A model generated the notes under the pieces. It worked only from the letters and a program-made list of their open reading frames with translations. It searched no databases and was not told where the DNA came from. Shown here piece by piece: positions 8,979 through 19,609 of a DNA stretch of 64,000 bases; position 1 is the stretch's first letter, and each line of letters opens with the position of its first letter. Location of the stretch: positions 18,678,994 through 18,742,993 of the forward strand of contig CM046869.1 in NCBI GenBank assembly GCA_025617745.1, given 5' to 3'. This DNA is from Heliocidaris erythrogramma (taxonomy: Eukaryota > Echinodermata > Echinoidea > Camarodonta > Echinometridae). Both the position numbers and the translations under genes were made by a program.

Positions 8979-10649
8979 CAGTTAACAACAAAATTATTCA
9001 TACCCCTTGGAAAATTCTAGTTTTTTGCATTTTTCCTAAAAATGAATGGTTAAATGAAGTTACTTGCACATCACTTGAATACATTTAGTTATCATCTGCA
9101 AATGAATGCCGTTTCCGGTTACACCTCATTTGCATAACAATAGAAAAGGTGAGTTATCCAAACAGGGCGATGTTCAAAATTATTCATACCCTTGGTGATT
9201 TATTGACTTTGTCAATCAGTATGAATCCGATCCTTGTGATTAATGCTTGTAATTCACTTTATTTTAATACACTGTGTCACAAGGCTTCCGGAGGGGTCTC
9301 TGCTGGGATATCAGGCCAGTACCTGTTCTCCAATGGCTCAATCTCCTTGAGGATGTGTCCACACATGCCTTCACCTGACCTTCTGGGAGTTCATTATATT
9401 TCGTGTCCTACAGGTGATGCAGTTATTGACTTCATGATGACAGGACTATGATATTGAAATTTTCGGTCATTTATTCCATGCATTTTAATGAAAATTCTGT
9501 ATCTACTTATGAAGCAAAGCACCATTCCTGAACAGCCCTTCCCTTTTGCACTGCCTGTGGGAGGGTTCACCTTTATTCATTGGCCCCATTCTTAATCAGA
9601 GTGCTCAGGAAGGCCATGTTGGTGATATTAAAGTCATTGCATGACTCTAACGTCAGGTCACTATGAATAACAGTATGTAACCTTTGAATACCATACACAT
9701 CCCACATTGACTGTTACTGTATATCAATCTTCATATGGTATATTCTTTGTATCTTTGGTATGAAAGCTACAATCCTTGATATCAGAATGAATGTAAACCA
9801 AATTTATACCATATGCCCTCCATGTTACCAGCTGCAGTGCACAAAATGCTACCACTTTGACAGTGCACTGGAACATAAAGATCAGTATTTTAAGCTTCAC
9901 TAGAGTACCCACTTGCAGGTGTCCATATCAAAAATGTGTCAATCAGTGTAACTGAATAAACTGATAAAATTGGCACCATCCAACCTTTAGACAACTATAC
10001 CATGGCCTCCCTAAACATTCTTAATAATAATGGAACAAAAGTATCAGGAAATACCTTCCCTTGACAGTGCAACAGTGAATGCCTCTAGGGAAGTCTCTCC
10101 AGGAAGAGTGCTTTGTTTCAACTTAGATACAGAATTGTCATTAAAATGTAAGGAATATTAACGAAAATATCAATATCACAGTCCTATCCTCATGACGTCT
10201 AAAACTACACCACCTGCAAACACAAAATCTGCTTTAAATCCATCGAATCCCTTGAAGACCAGGTGATGGCATGTGTGGACAACATCCTCTAGGAGATTGG
10301 GCCATTGGAGACCAGGTATTGGCCTGATATCTCAGTAGAGACATCCAGAAGCATTGTGACAGTGTGAAGAAAGTGTTACGAGCATTAATCACAAGGACTG
10401 GATTCATACTGATTGACAAAGTCAATAGATCACCAAGGGTATGAATAATTTTGAACATCACCCAGTTTGGATAATTCACCTTTTCTATTGTTATGCAAAT
10501 GAGGTGAAACCAGAAACAGCATTCATTTGCAGATGATAACTAAATGTATTCAAGTGATGTGCAATTAAATTCAGTTAACCATTCATTTTTAGGAAAAATG
10601 AAAAAAACTAGAATTTTCCAAGGGGTATGAATAATTTTGTTGTTAACTG
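8979..10649. mobile_element. Tc1/mariner-like element with very long inverted arms
   Basis: The ends are CAGTTAACAACAAAATT inward from both sides, flanked by TA (8977-8978 and 10650-10651). The total length of 1671 bp is typical of Tc1. The two arms are inverted copies over about 550 bp each (left to ~9540, right from ~10070), leaving a non-coding ~520-bp centre. I recognise no transposase DDE region, so it is probably non-autonomous. The two ~90-residue ORFs in the arms resemble each other only because the arms do. Confidence 0.75.
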
Positions 10650-10651
10650 TA

Positions 10652-10701
10652 TGTGTGTGTGTGAGTGTTCGCGTGGGTGCGTGTGTGTGTGTGTGTGTGT
10701 G
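10652..10701. repeat. (TG)n microsatellite
   Basis: An interrupted TG repeat directly abuts the right TA of the Tc1-like element. Confidence 0.95.
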
Positions 10702-10710
10702 GTACACAAC

Positions 10711-10850
10711 CTTGAAATATATGGATTTGACCATATCACTTCTTTGATCACGAGCGAACTTGAAATACTGGTTGCCTGATTCTCTGGTTAAGCTTGAGGC
10801 AGATGTTGAAGTGTTCGCCTTTGTGTCCGCTTTAGACGTATTGCCAGAAC
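10711..10850 (-). CDS. Probable second coding exon of the cold-shock-domain gene
   Basis: On the minus strand an acceptor (CATTTTCTTGGTAG, AG at 10852-10851) is followed by an open frame reading SGNTSKADTKANTSTSA and ending QRSDMVKSIYFK, before a possible donor AAG/GTTGTG at 10711/10710. The donor of exon 1 (CAG/GTGAGC at 11239/11238) leaves phase 1, and the acceptor supplies the matching two bases, forming Gly. The Ser/Thr/Asn/Lys composition is like the exon 1 repeats. The opposite strand is also open here (KYWLPDSLVK...), so strand choice rests on splice logic. The 3' limit and any further exons are unknown. Confidence 0.5.
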
Positions 10851-11161
10851 CTACCAAGAAAATGATGGGCAAATATAAGGCTCTTCGGCGACTTAAGTTA
10901 CAGGATGAAATTGTTGACGAGCAACGGAATAACGAACAAGATACAGGTAGATGAATGAGCAAAGAACGATTCTAAATTAAAATTAGTTTAAAGGTGTGTC
11001 AGATTTTCTGATGTTTGTTATTAGCTTTCGTTGATGTAACTTCCTCTATGTACGGAAAATTAATGAATTCAAAGTGCACATGAGCCATTACATTTTCAAA
11101 TCAAGCATTTCGATCATCAATAAAATGAATATACATCATCAATCAAGGGTTAATAACTTGA

Positions 11162-13009
11162 TCAAGACATGCAGGGAAATTCCTGATTAACGCATAGTAA
11201 AAAGTTTGATATTCTCTGTGCCAGTTTCATATGCTCACCTGAAGTTGAATTTTCCCTGGACGCAGTAATTCCACCGGGTCCTTTACACTTTTGATTTGGT
11301 AGCTCATCGGTGGTAGTTACCTCGTTAGTACACTTGACGCCATTCTTGGTGTACCTGCCCTTTGCTGTTTCATTCGAATCTCCAGCAGGTGTTGCACTCC
11401 CACCATCTTCAGGAGCATTTCTGCCGTTATTGGGCACCTGCTTACTGGCCCCAGAGCTAGAAGACTCCCTACTGGGAGTGGTGTTGTTTACCGGAACACT
11501 AAAACTATTCGATCCATCAGTGTATGAAAAGCTATTTCCGACTGAGCTTCGCTTTGGTTGTGGGTTTGGTTTCGTGTCTGATCTATCCATATTAGGTTTT
11601 GTGTCGGAAGTATTCTGAGTCTTATGTTTGCTTGTCTCTGACGAGACACCTGTGCGATATGAGGAACTATTGTAGGAAGGGTTCTTGCTGATATATTCTT
11701 TCTTGGCATCTTTAGCACCAAACAGATCGAAAAAGGTGTAGTTACGAGGAGGTGGTTGTGGCTTTGCTTTTGCGTCCGAACTTTTTCTCTCAGTATCCGA
11801 CTTCTTGTTGTTAGTAGCATTCGAAGTCTCCGTGCTGTTTCCTTGAGAAAAGACGTCAGTGCGACGAGGGAATGAAGCTCCATCTTTGCAAGAAGGGCTC
11901 TTGTTGATACCAGCTCCTTTCTTAGAATCATCGGGACTACTCGTTTCTTGACCAGAAATGTCGAAAGGGGAGTGTGTACATGGAGGTGGTTGTGGCAGTC
12001 GTTCTGTGTCCGAACTTTTTCTTTCAGTATCCGACTTCTTGTTGTTAGTAGCATTCGAAGTCTCCGTGCTGTTTCCTTGATAAAAGACGTCAGTGCGACG
12101 AGGGAATGAAGCTCCATCTTTGCAAGAAGGGCTCTTGTTGATACCAGCTCCTTTCTTAGAATCATCGGGACTACTCGTTTCGTGACCAGAAATGTCGAAA
12201 GGGGAGTGTGTACATGGGGGTGGTTGTGGCATTCGTTCTGTGTCCGAACTTTTTCTTTCAGTATCCGACTTCTTGTTGCTGGTAGCATTGGAAGTCTCCG
12301 TGCCGTTTCCTTGATAAAAGACGCCAGTCTGACGAGGGAATGAAGCTCCATTTTTGCAAGAAGGGCTCTTGTTGATACCAGCTCCTTTCTTGGAATCATC
12401 GGGACTACTCGCTTTTTGACCGAAAAGGTCGAAAGGGTATTGTGTACGTGGAGTGCTTCGCGATCTCCAGGTCGAACCATTCGATCTGATATCCGATCGT
12501 TGTTTTCGATCTCCGCTCGGTACGCCCCAACCACCATCACCACTCTCGTATTCGTCATCGTCTCCCCGGTCATGTCTACGACCAACACTTCTGCCTCGAC
12601 GGTTTCGACCTCTTCCACCACGTCGTCGTGGTCGCCTTCGATTTCCCACTCCTCCTTCATTTCTTAAACCAGTCCCAGAATCTTTCATTCCATAACGATT
12701 TTCATTGTAATGATACTCCGAATGATAACCTTCCATATGCTGATTTAAAATCTGAACTGATTCTGCTCTGTATCCCTTCGAAGCGAGATACAAATCATAT
12801 ATCACCTCATCTCCAATTAGAATAGGGTCTCCATCTCGGCAATTATCTTTTGAAACCGCTGAGATGTGGAAGAACACATCCCTGTTAGTATCATCCTCCG
12901 TTATAAACCCATAGCCGCCCTCGTCAATATATTGCTTCACAACCCCTGTTACATCCGATTCAATGAGCTTTTTGAAATCACGATTATTCCTCTTTCTGCC
13001 TTGTGACAT
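11162..13009 (-). CDS. Cold-shock-domain RNA-binding protein, repeat-containing (Y-box/CSD-like)
   Basis: The first coding exon starts at a strong Kozak context (CACCATGT). Read without splicing it gives 615 residues, but a consensus donor CAG/GTGAGC at 11239/11238 suggests that coding leaves this exon after about 590 residues and continues at 10850. Domain order: a cold-shock domain at residues ~18-88 with RNP1-like GGYGFI (31-36) and RNP2-like VFFHIS (45-50); an Arg/Gly-rich basic region (123-148, RRRPRRRGGRGRNRRGR) for RNA contact; three 78-residue tandem repeats (193-426) plus a partial fourth; then a Ser/Thr/Asn-rich low-complexity tail. CSD proteins bind single-stranded nucleic acid and act in translation or mRNA storage. 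The usual Trp of the Y-box CSD ('KWFN') is replaced (KQYI), so this is not a canonical YBX protein. The composition differs clearly from the flanking transposons and the frame is fully open, so I consider it a real gene. Confidence 0.8.
   Translation of the reverse strand: MSQGRKRNNRDFKKLIESDVTGVVKQYIDEGGYGFITEDDTNRDVFFHISAVSKDNCRDGDPILIGDEVIYDLYLASKGYRAESVQILNQHMEGYHSEYHYNENRYGMKDSGTGLRNEGGVGNRRRPRRRGGRGRNRRGRSVGRRHDRGDDDEYESGDGGWGVPSGDRKQRSDIRSNGSTWRSRSTPRTQYPFDLFGQKASSPDDSKKGAGINKSPSCKNGASFPRQTGVFYQGNGTETSNATSNKKSDTERKSSDTERMPQPPPCTHSPFDISGHETSSPDDSKKGAGINKSPSCKDGASFPRRTDVFYQGNSTETSNATNNKKSDTERKSSDTERLPQPPPCTHSPFDISGQETSSPDDSKKGAGINKSPSCKDGASFPRRTDVFSQGNSTETSNATNNKKSDTERKSSDAKAKPQPPPRNYTFFDLFGAKDAKKEYISKNPSYNSSSYRTGVSSETSKHKTQNTSDTKPNMDRSDTKPNPQPKRSSVGNSFSYTDGSNSFSVPVNNTTPSRESSSSGASKQVPNNGRNAPEDGGSATPAGDSNETAKGRYTKNGVKCTNEVTTTDELPNQKCKGPGGITASRENSTSGEHMKLAQRISNFLLCVNQEFPCMS
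11732..12433 (-). repeat. 234-bp coding tandem repeat, three units
   Basis: Each unit encodes 78 residues starting FDLFG/FDISG and containing SSPDDSKKGAGINKSPSCK, SNATNNKKSDTERKSSD and PQPPP. Units start at residues 193, 271 and 349, and a partial fourth (FDLFGAKD) starts at 427. Units 2 and 3 are the most alike. Because 234 is a multiple of three, the other frames also stay open, giving a 390-codon shadow ORF at 11488-12660. Confidence 0.95.
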
Positions 13010-13019
13010 GGTGACTTTT

Positions 13020-14085
13020 CTGATTCAAAATAAATATATTCAATCACGTTTCCATTAAACAATACAATGAATTAGGACAATAATCCCTGCAACTTGAAGC
13101 CGTACTGTATAAAGCCAAATGGAATATGCAACAACAAAAATATCCTTCTCTTTCTTGCCATATAGCAGAAATTAACGTGCTACGTTTGACTATTTGCGTT
13201 ATGAAACTGAACATACTGAGTGTTATCAGGAATAAATACCAATGAACTGCTGTAATATGGGAAGTGGGTTTTCCCCAGTACTGCACTAGTTTGCAGGCAC
13301 AGACCATTGTAATCCGTAACCAAATTACATGGTCTGAACTATATGAGTTGTAGACTAACTCTGACATAGGTACCTTCCTTTCATAGCTACTCCTACCAAC
13401 CATCAAGCTAGATTAGGCTTAGCTGAAGACATAATTTACTTTACCCATCATTCCCGAATCCTGTCAGCCTGTTCAATCCAGCTTTAGAAAAAAAAAATCG
13501 CCGCTTGACTACTGAAAATATTGCTCTTCTGAAAAATAGACTAAGGTCAATTAACTTTAATGAATCATTAATGAATTTATTCAATTATTGATCCACACTT
13601 AATTACGATGATGTTATTCCAGAACAAACACTTAAAAAAAAAATCGCAATACAAAGGTTCCGCGATCGCCGTGGATCACGATCATGTTGTATCAACAACA
13701 ACTCAAAATAGTTTGTACTACAAATACAAAAACATTACAACGATCCCATCCCGCAAGCTTGAGCGAATTATACAAGATACAAAAGCATTTTAATGAAAAG
13801 AAAAGGTTCTCAGAAAAATATGAATAGAAGCGATTAACTGGTATACATGGACAGTTTTTATTTTCGAATATCCCATCCTGGTGTTCGGCACACTCTTTGA
13901 TTGGACGTGAAAACTCAAAGAATTGAAAAAAAGACCTTAGTAGATTAGACCAGAGATCCTCTTGGCGCCACCCCTTCTAGCAGGCTAGGTCATGCCTTGG
14001 ATGTTGTCTCGTTTAAAATGCAGAAAAAGACGAAGTCCAGTCAATGAGCGTTAACAACAAGTATAAACAACAAGAGCCCCAGGGT
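13020..14085. other. Upstream region of the CSD gene, no gene seen
   Basis: AT-rich, without recognisable coding sequence or mobile element. It would hold the promoter of the minus-strand CSD gene, but I see no TATA box or other element I can support. Confidence 0.5.
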
Positions 14086-14090
14086 GCACG

Positions 14091-14827
14091 ACGCTCACCT
14101 GAGGTGGATCAATTCACATCTGGTGCATGTTCTTTCTAGCACCACCAGGAGATATGTTAGAAATTGAAACAACTAGGAGGATGTACATGAATGAGATGAT
14201 GTTAGAAATTAACATAATTCCCCACCCCCCGCCTGGTTCTGGAGAAGAAGATGTTTGAAATTACATAGCTTTTACAGTTGGGGGCACTCCCCCTGGGCCC
14301 GCTGGGGCCACATGTACCATTTTAGCAACTTTGGGTTCCCTACCCCGAAGGATGATTCCTACCAAGTTTGGTTGAATTCCGATCATGTGTTTTGGCAAAG
14401 AAGATCAGAATGTACTTTTTGCCTGGCAGCGCCTCTCCCCCCCCCTTTCCCCCTCCAGTATGTTACCCCCACAGAGCCCCTATAGGGCCACTCAGAGAAA
14501 TTTCATGAACAACATTCATTCTTCATCTATAGAGGTATCTCTATACACAATACCAAGTCTGAGCTATGCCTGGTTCTGGAGAAGAAGATGTTTGAAATTT
14601 ACATAGCTTTTACAATTGGGGGCCCTCCCCCTGGGGGCCACATGTACCATTTTAGCAACTTTGGGTCCCCTACCCCTAAGGATGATTCCTACCAAGTTTG
14701 GTTGAATTCCGATCATGGGTTTTGGAGAAGAAGATGAAAATGTGAAAAGTTAACGGACGACGCACGACGGACGACGGACAAATTTCCATCGCTATAGCTC
14801 ACTCGAGCCTTAGGCTCAGGTGAGCTA
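14091..14827. mobile_element. Non-coding repeat element with GCTCACCTGAG inverted ends and internal duplication
   Basis: The left end GCTCACCTGAG is matched by CTCAGGTGAGC at the right. Inside, a ~170-bp block (TGGTTCTGGAGAAGAAGATG to GAATTCCGATCATG) occurs twice, from about 14233 and 14570, 337 bp apart. A CGGACGACGGAC tract precedes the right end. There is no ORF with a known domain. This looks like a dispersed invertebrate repeat, but I cannot name the family. Confidence 0.6.
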
Positions 14828-14874
14828 ATAAAGGCCGAGACAGTCTCTCACCGTATGAACAAACATGAATTAGA

Positions 14875-15378
14875 AACTTACAAGCAAATATTTGAGATCA
14901 TTTTATCAGCAGTATTTCGATCCAGATCCTTCGTGAATTAAAAGTCCCTTTCAGCAACTTTCTCTCGAAAAAGAAAATGGAAGAAGAATGGAAAGAAAGA
15001 GAGAGAGAGAAAAAGAACAACAACAACAACAACAACAAAACACACGGTATATCAATGATGCGTGTTTAAACTAAATGCATAGTTTGCCGCTATAGATGCT
15101 CAGGGAAGAAGCATCCATAAAATTTGAACTTACAAGCAAATATTTGAGATCATTTTATCAGCAGTATTTCGATCCAGATCCTTCGTGAATTAAAAGTCCC
15201 TTTCAGCAACTTTCTCTCGAAAAAGAAAATGGAAGAAGAATGGAAAGAAAGAGAGAGAGAGAAAAAGAACAACAACAACAACAACAACAAAACACACGGT
15301 ATATCAATGATGCGTGTTTAAACTAAATGCATAGTTTGCCGCTATAGATGCTCAGGGAAGAAGCATCCATAAAATTTG
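14875..15378. repeat. Perfect 252-bp tandem duplication
   Basis: 14875-15126 and 15127-15378 appear identical throughout, including their internal AGAGAGAG and (AAC)n microsatellites. Identical microsatellite lengths imply a very recent duplication or an assembly artefact. Confidence 0.92.
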
Positions 15379-16167
15379 AATTAATTTGCTCCGTCCCATA
15401 CGTCCAGTATCGGGAAAATAGATTTCTATTAAGCGAATATCGATTTTCAACAGAAATATATAAGGAAATCTTCAGTTTAAAAATAAATTGACATATCTAT
15501 TCTATATTTTTAATCTCAAATGGGTTTTTAATTTTGAAAAAGGCAATTGAGCATTTGGATTAAGAAAATCTTCTTGCACCCATAAACAAAATGGCAGTCC
15601 CCATGTGCTGCTAGCAGACGATACATATTGCTAGCAGATGGTAAATTTTGCTCAGAAAATCTTGATTCGTATCGATCTCGTATATTTTGACGCGAAGCCA
15701 TATAGTCTAACAAGTAGGAATAAATAACACCTTTGAACACTATCATCTTTATTTTTGAGCGTAATTCTCCTTTAACTTGTTGGGGGACGCTCTGTATACA
15801 TTCCTGAGGAGGCCGTGTGAGCAATTAATGCAATCAAACAAACTCCTCTTGCGTGATAAACTGATAATCATAAACTCCGTCGCGATTGATCGATCTTGAT
15901 CACCGGGTGATATCAGTATCTATAAACATTGAATTTGTTTATTGACTTTTTAGTGTGTGTGTGTGTGTAATTGGGTTTTTACAGACGTGTATCAATCATA
16001 TCTGATTTATTTTTAAACTGAAGATTTCCTTATATATTTCTGTTGAAAATCGATATTCGCTTAATAGAAATCTATTTTCCCGATACTGGACGTATGGGAC
16101 GGAGCAAATTAATTCAAATTTTATGGATGCTTCTTCCCTGAGCATCTATAGCGGCAAACTATGCATT
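15326..16167. repeat. Inverted repeat (foldback) with ~160-bp arms
   Basis: 15326-15482 is the reverse complement of about 16010-16167 (AATGCATAGTTTGCCGCTAT at the left end, the complement at the right). The arms enclose ~520 bp that contain no recognisable protein. The outer part of the left arm lies within the 252-bp tandem duplication, so that part is present three times. Confidence 0.85.
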
Positions 16168-16441
16168 CACCTGCTTTCGGATAATGGACTTGAAAAGTCA
16201 GAATGCATGCTGCATATATTATGTTCTGCTCTGTTTGGCAAACCCAAGAAAATTGTACAATATTTTTTACATAAGTATTTACATAATAAAAATAATAATA
16301 CATTAAATAGTACAATAATGACATAAGGAAGCATTCATTTATATAACATTCTGCAATAGACCGCTTCAGTAATGTATGCAAATTTTAAGGATACTTTTCA
16401 AACAAAGGATATTTGCCAGACATAGCAACAAATAATGTATG

Positions 16442-17760
16442 CACAAGCGTAGCCAGGATTTCATTTTAGGGGACGGTTGTGGGGCACGCGAAGAGTGCGA
16501 AATTGGTGATGAGCACGCAAAGCGTGCTCCCCAGGGGGTGGGCACAGGAGGGGGGTTTCCCCCCTCCCGCGCGAAGCGCGAAAGCTCTTAAGCTTTACAG
16601 CAAATATGAGAAAAAGATAACGAATCGTAACACTTTTTTAAGGCGGAAAGTTAGTCGGACGCCCTGGTTGCTTTTCAGTTATTTGGACGCAAAACTGCGC
16701 TGCTGTAACAAGGGTGGGTAAAGAAGCTATGAGTGGAGTGACCCTCTTTATAGTATATATGCAGGGAGGGGGGAGTTTTAGCAAATTGGAGAGAAATATA
16801 ACGGCTTGTAGCAAACAATTCTTTTAGGCGGAATGTTTAGTTCGACGCATGGACTGCTTTTCAATTATTTGGACGCAACATTTCACATGCGAGGGAGCGA
16901 AGCCAGTGGCGTATCTAGGGATTATGGCGCCCGGGGCAAACAATGAAGTTAGGCACCCCCCTTATCTACGTTACAGTATACGCGATGGAGCAAAGCGATC
17001 GAGCTGCAAATTTTTCCATTTTTAACCCTAAAAAACGCATTTTCTTGTGCATTTTACCCAGGAAATTTTTCATTTGACCACCGCAGTTGAGCGGTAGAGA
17101 AGCTCAAAGTTTATACATTGATTTACGATTTTTTATTCACTCACTTCTACAATCAGCAGAACTAACGAAAACCCCATAGGCTTGAGAAAGAGTCTAGACA
17201 TTCAGGTAGGCGACCTGAAGTTGAGATTTCTTTAAAAAGTTGAACGTTAGCAAACGCTGTATTATACAGTGATATAGCGAGCAATTACATCTTTATTTTT
17301 TCAAACTTTTTGAACCCCTTAAGTTATTTAAGAACTATATACTGGGAAGCGAAATTATGAAATCCTGAATGAAAATATATATTTATTTCCTTACTTCTAA
17401 TCAAAGAATGTGATGGTATTTCAAGATCAAACATCGTGAGTTGGATAATTATTAGTTTTAAGTTAATGTATCATAATTCTTATTTATTATATCCAAAAGT
17501 ATGGGGGTGATAATATAGGCTATCCCCCCTCATCTGAAATATTTTTTTTAAATATATACCCCCATCCCCCGGGATCGACACTTATGGTAACAGGGGTGGG
17601 TGCAGGGAGAGGTGAGTTATTCCCCCCCCCCCCCCCTTCCCGCTCTCAAAATTTTGCTTAAACTTTGACGTTTAAGCAAATTTTGAGAGCCATGCAGATA
17701 ACGGCTTGTAGCGCCTTTTTAGGCCTTTCCTCTCACTTCCCCACTTTTTCGCTCTCGCTT

Positions 17761-17791
<31 letters not shown>

Positions 17792-17840
17792 ATTTTTGTG
17801 GCTGAATAGGGGGGGGGGGGGGGTGGTCTCTACGCCAGTG
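16442..17840. mobile_element. hAT-like non-autonomous transposon with 8-bp target duplication
   Basis: The ends are CACAAGCGTAGCC and (reverse complement) CACTGGCGTAGAG, close to the CAGTGGCGTAGC ends seen in many hAT elements. The flanking duplication is AATGTATG (16434-16441 and 17841-17848), the 8 bp typical of hAT. The interior holds two diverged ~190-bp repeats (near 16600 and 16790, both ending ATTTGGACGCAA), an internal hAT-end-like CAGTGGCGTATCTAGGG at 16911, and a long hairpin at 17642-17690. No transposase is visible. Confidence 0.8.
17642..17690. repeat. Long near-perfect hairpin
   Basis: GCTCTCAAAATTTTGCTTAA and its complement are separated by about 6 bases, giving a stem of about 21 bp. 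It lies inside the hAT-like element. Confidence 0.9.
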
Positions 17841-18122
17841 AATGTATGCAAACTGGATTCCGAGCACTGAGGCTCATTTATAAAAAGCAGGTTTATGGAA
17901 TAGCTCGTCACTAGGTGCTCAGCGATTATATGTGCATAAATTTGTATACATTACAGAAGCGGTCTATTGTAGTTTCTCATAAACATACATATTCATACAT
18001 GCCACTGAGTATTTGAATATTGAATATTTCTATACTTATGTTAAGAGTGAGCTGTACTTTTCAAGGGTACGGATAAAGGTTCAAAATAATGTAATGGATG
18101 ACCAGAAAGAAAGTAAGATAAG

Positions 18123-18305
18123 CAGGGGCGGATACAGGATTTTCAGAAAGGGGGGGGGGGCGCACATTGAGGAACCTTCCGTTTGACGAAGCCAAACGGC
18201 CATCTAGGGGGCATACTTTGTCAGACAAAACGGGGGGGGGGGCGCAAGGGGCGTGCGCCCCCCCCGTTTTGTCTGATCCCCCTGATCCCCCTGGATCCGC
18301 GCCTG
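18123..18305. mobile_element. Small hAT-like MITE with G/C hairpin
   Basis: The ends are CAGGGGCGGATACAGG and (reverse complement) CAGGCGCGGATCCAGG, with ATAAG repeated on both sides. The centre, 18222-18274, folds as CAGACAAAACGGGGG pairing with its complement around GCGCAAGGGGCGTGCGC. Confidence 0.7.
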
Positions 18306-18584
18306 ATAAGGGATACACATGCACATAGATTGTTTATTCTATTATCAAAATAATTAGACCTAACATGTTACACGGACCAAATTCAAATACAATAGTAATG
18401 TTGAGAGTTTAGAGTCATTAAAAGGCTGAAAAATGTTCATGTTTTTGATCAATAACAGACAATTTACTAAAGAAGAGGTTTTGATCTATGTATATCCTTA
18501 CGTATCTAATCAACATTTCTATGCTCCGTGAGCAATTAACTACTTTATTGAGTGTTCTGAAATATTGCTTTTTTGTGAGTTCGT

Positions 18585-18785
18585 AATTCTATTCAATTCA
18601 ATTTAAATTCAAATCCACTTTTATTTTCTTCCATCGATTTTTTCGAAATTTAACATCTGTTCAAATAGTGCAATTTATATAAGTATAAAAAGAATAAAAG
18701 AACTTTCAATACATGGAAGAAAGGCGCGAATAACGGGTATGTAACGGGTATGCCTGAACACACATATACTAATTCAAGCTGGCTT
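18585..18785. repeat. Dispersed ~200-bp repeat, LINE 3'-end-like
   Basis: It is similar to 36455-36665, sharing CAACATCTGTTAAAATA-type sequence, a GGGTACGCCTGAA-type block and ACACACATATA. Both begin with TTCAATT/TTTAATT pentamers, as in the tails of the plus-strand LINEs at 34900 and 36370 but inverted. It is probably the 3' end of a minus-strand LINE. Confidence 0.5.
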
Positions 18786-19514
18786 TCGTTCTCAGTCGTA
18801 ATGTTCTGAAGGGATATGTCAGAAAATACAGAAAACAAAGCTTATTCTTTCATAAATTTCCTTCTATAAGTCAGAATATCAACATTTATAACCATTTTCA
18901 TGAATCTCAACTTTGCTTGTATACCATCAAGAACAAAGACGAATTCTAGTCAACCGTGGATTTTCTTCACTCAGCGGTAAAATATTGTTAGATATTTTGT
19001 TGTCTTTTGATAGAGACCCTAAGCTATCCATAGGTATAAAAATTTCATGAACATGTTATGAAGTGTTCATTTGGGGAGACTTTTATTTTCTCAAAATGCC
19101 AACTTTTAACGGTTTTCAACTTTGTTGATAACAGCAAGAACAACTGGATTTTGCACCCTTTCACGAAAGTGTCTTTTGATCAATCGAACTTTTGGGTGTC
19201 ATTTCATAAAAAGAGACCCTCAGGAGCCACAGGTGTGGACATTCCCTACAAATATTTTGAAATAATTATTTGGGGAGACTTTTCCCAACTTTTAACTGTT
19301 TGCTGGTACGCAATGTATATAGGCGGACGAGGAGTGATTTTGCAGTCCCCCTCCCATGACCGGCGATTTCTTGTCACGGCCGGGGGGGGGGGGGGCGAAG
19401 AAGAAGAATTGTGAAAAATCTGTGGGAACTTTACCTTTAATACTCAACACCGTCTCGTAATTTCTCGGATATTTGAATGCAAACGGATATACAACACAAA
19501 ATAAACCGCAGGGC

Positions 19515-19605
19515 AATTATTGTGCTCCTGTGGCAGCAATTGAACCCCGTACCTTGTGATCTGCAGTCCGGTGACTTATACATTAGACCACAACACCTCT
19601 ATTAA
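19515..19605 (-). mobile_element. tRNA-derived SINE head
   Basis: The minus strand reads an A-box-like TGGTCTAATG, a paired CCGGACTGCAGATC anticodon-arm-like block and a B-box-like GGTTCAATTGC with correct spacing. It resembles a degenerate tRNA-Gln-type gene but lacks a closing acceptor stem, so I call it a SINE head, not a functional tRNA. Confidence 0.5.
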
Positions 19606-19609
19606 CAAT

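Larger units (their letters stand above)
16354..17969. mobile_element. MITE copy (CAATAGACCGCTTC family) split by a hAT-like element
   Basis: 16354-16441 and 17841-17969 together match the reverse complement of the intact MITE at 8549-8772. The break point carries a duplicated AATGTATG. Confidence 0.82.

Noticed and set aside
10760..10954. Plus-strand ORF KYWLPDSLVKLEADVEV...
   Set aside because: It starts at a TTG after a stop, and the opposite strand has a phase-matched splice link to the CSD gene. I prefer the minus-strand exon, though the plus strand is not excluded.
11488..12660. 390-codon minus-strand ORF overlapping the CSD gene in another frame
   Set aside because: It stays open because the 234-bp repeat is a multiple of three. 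It has no start context and no domain, and its own repeats only mirror the DNA repeat.
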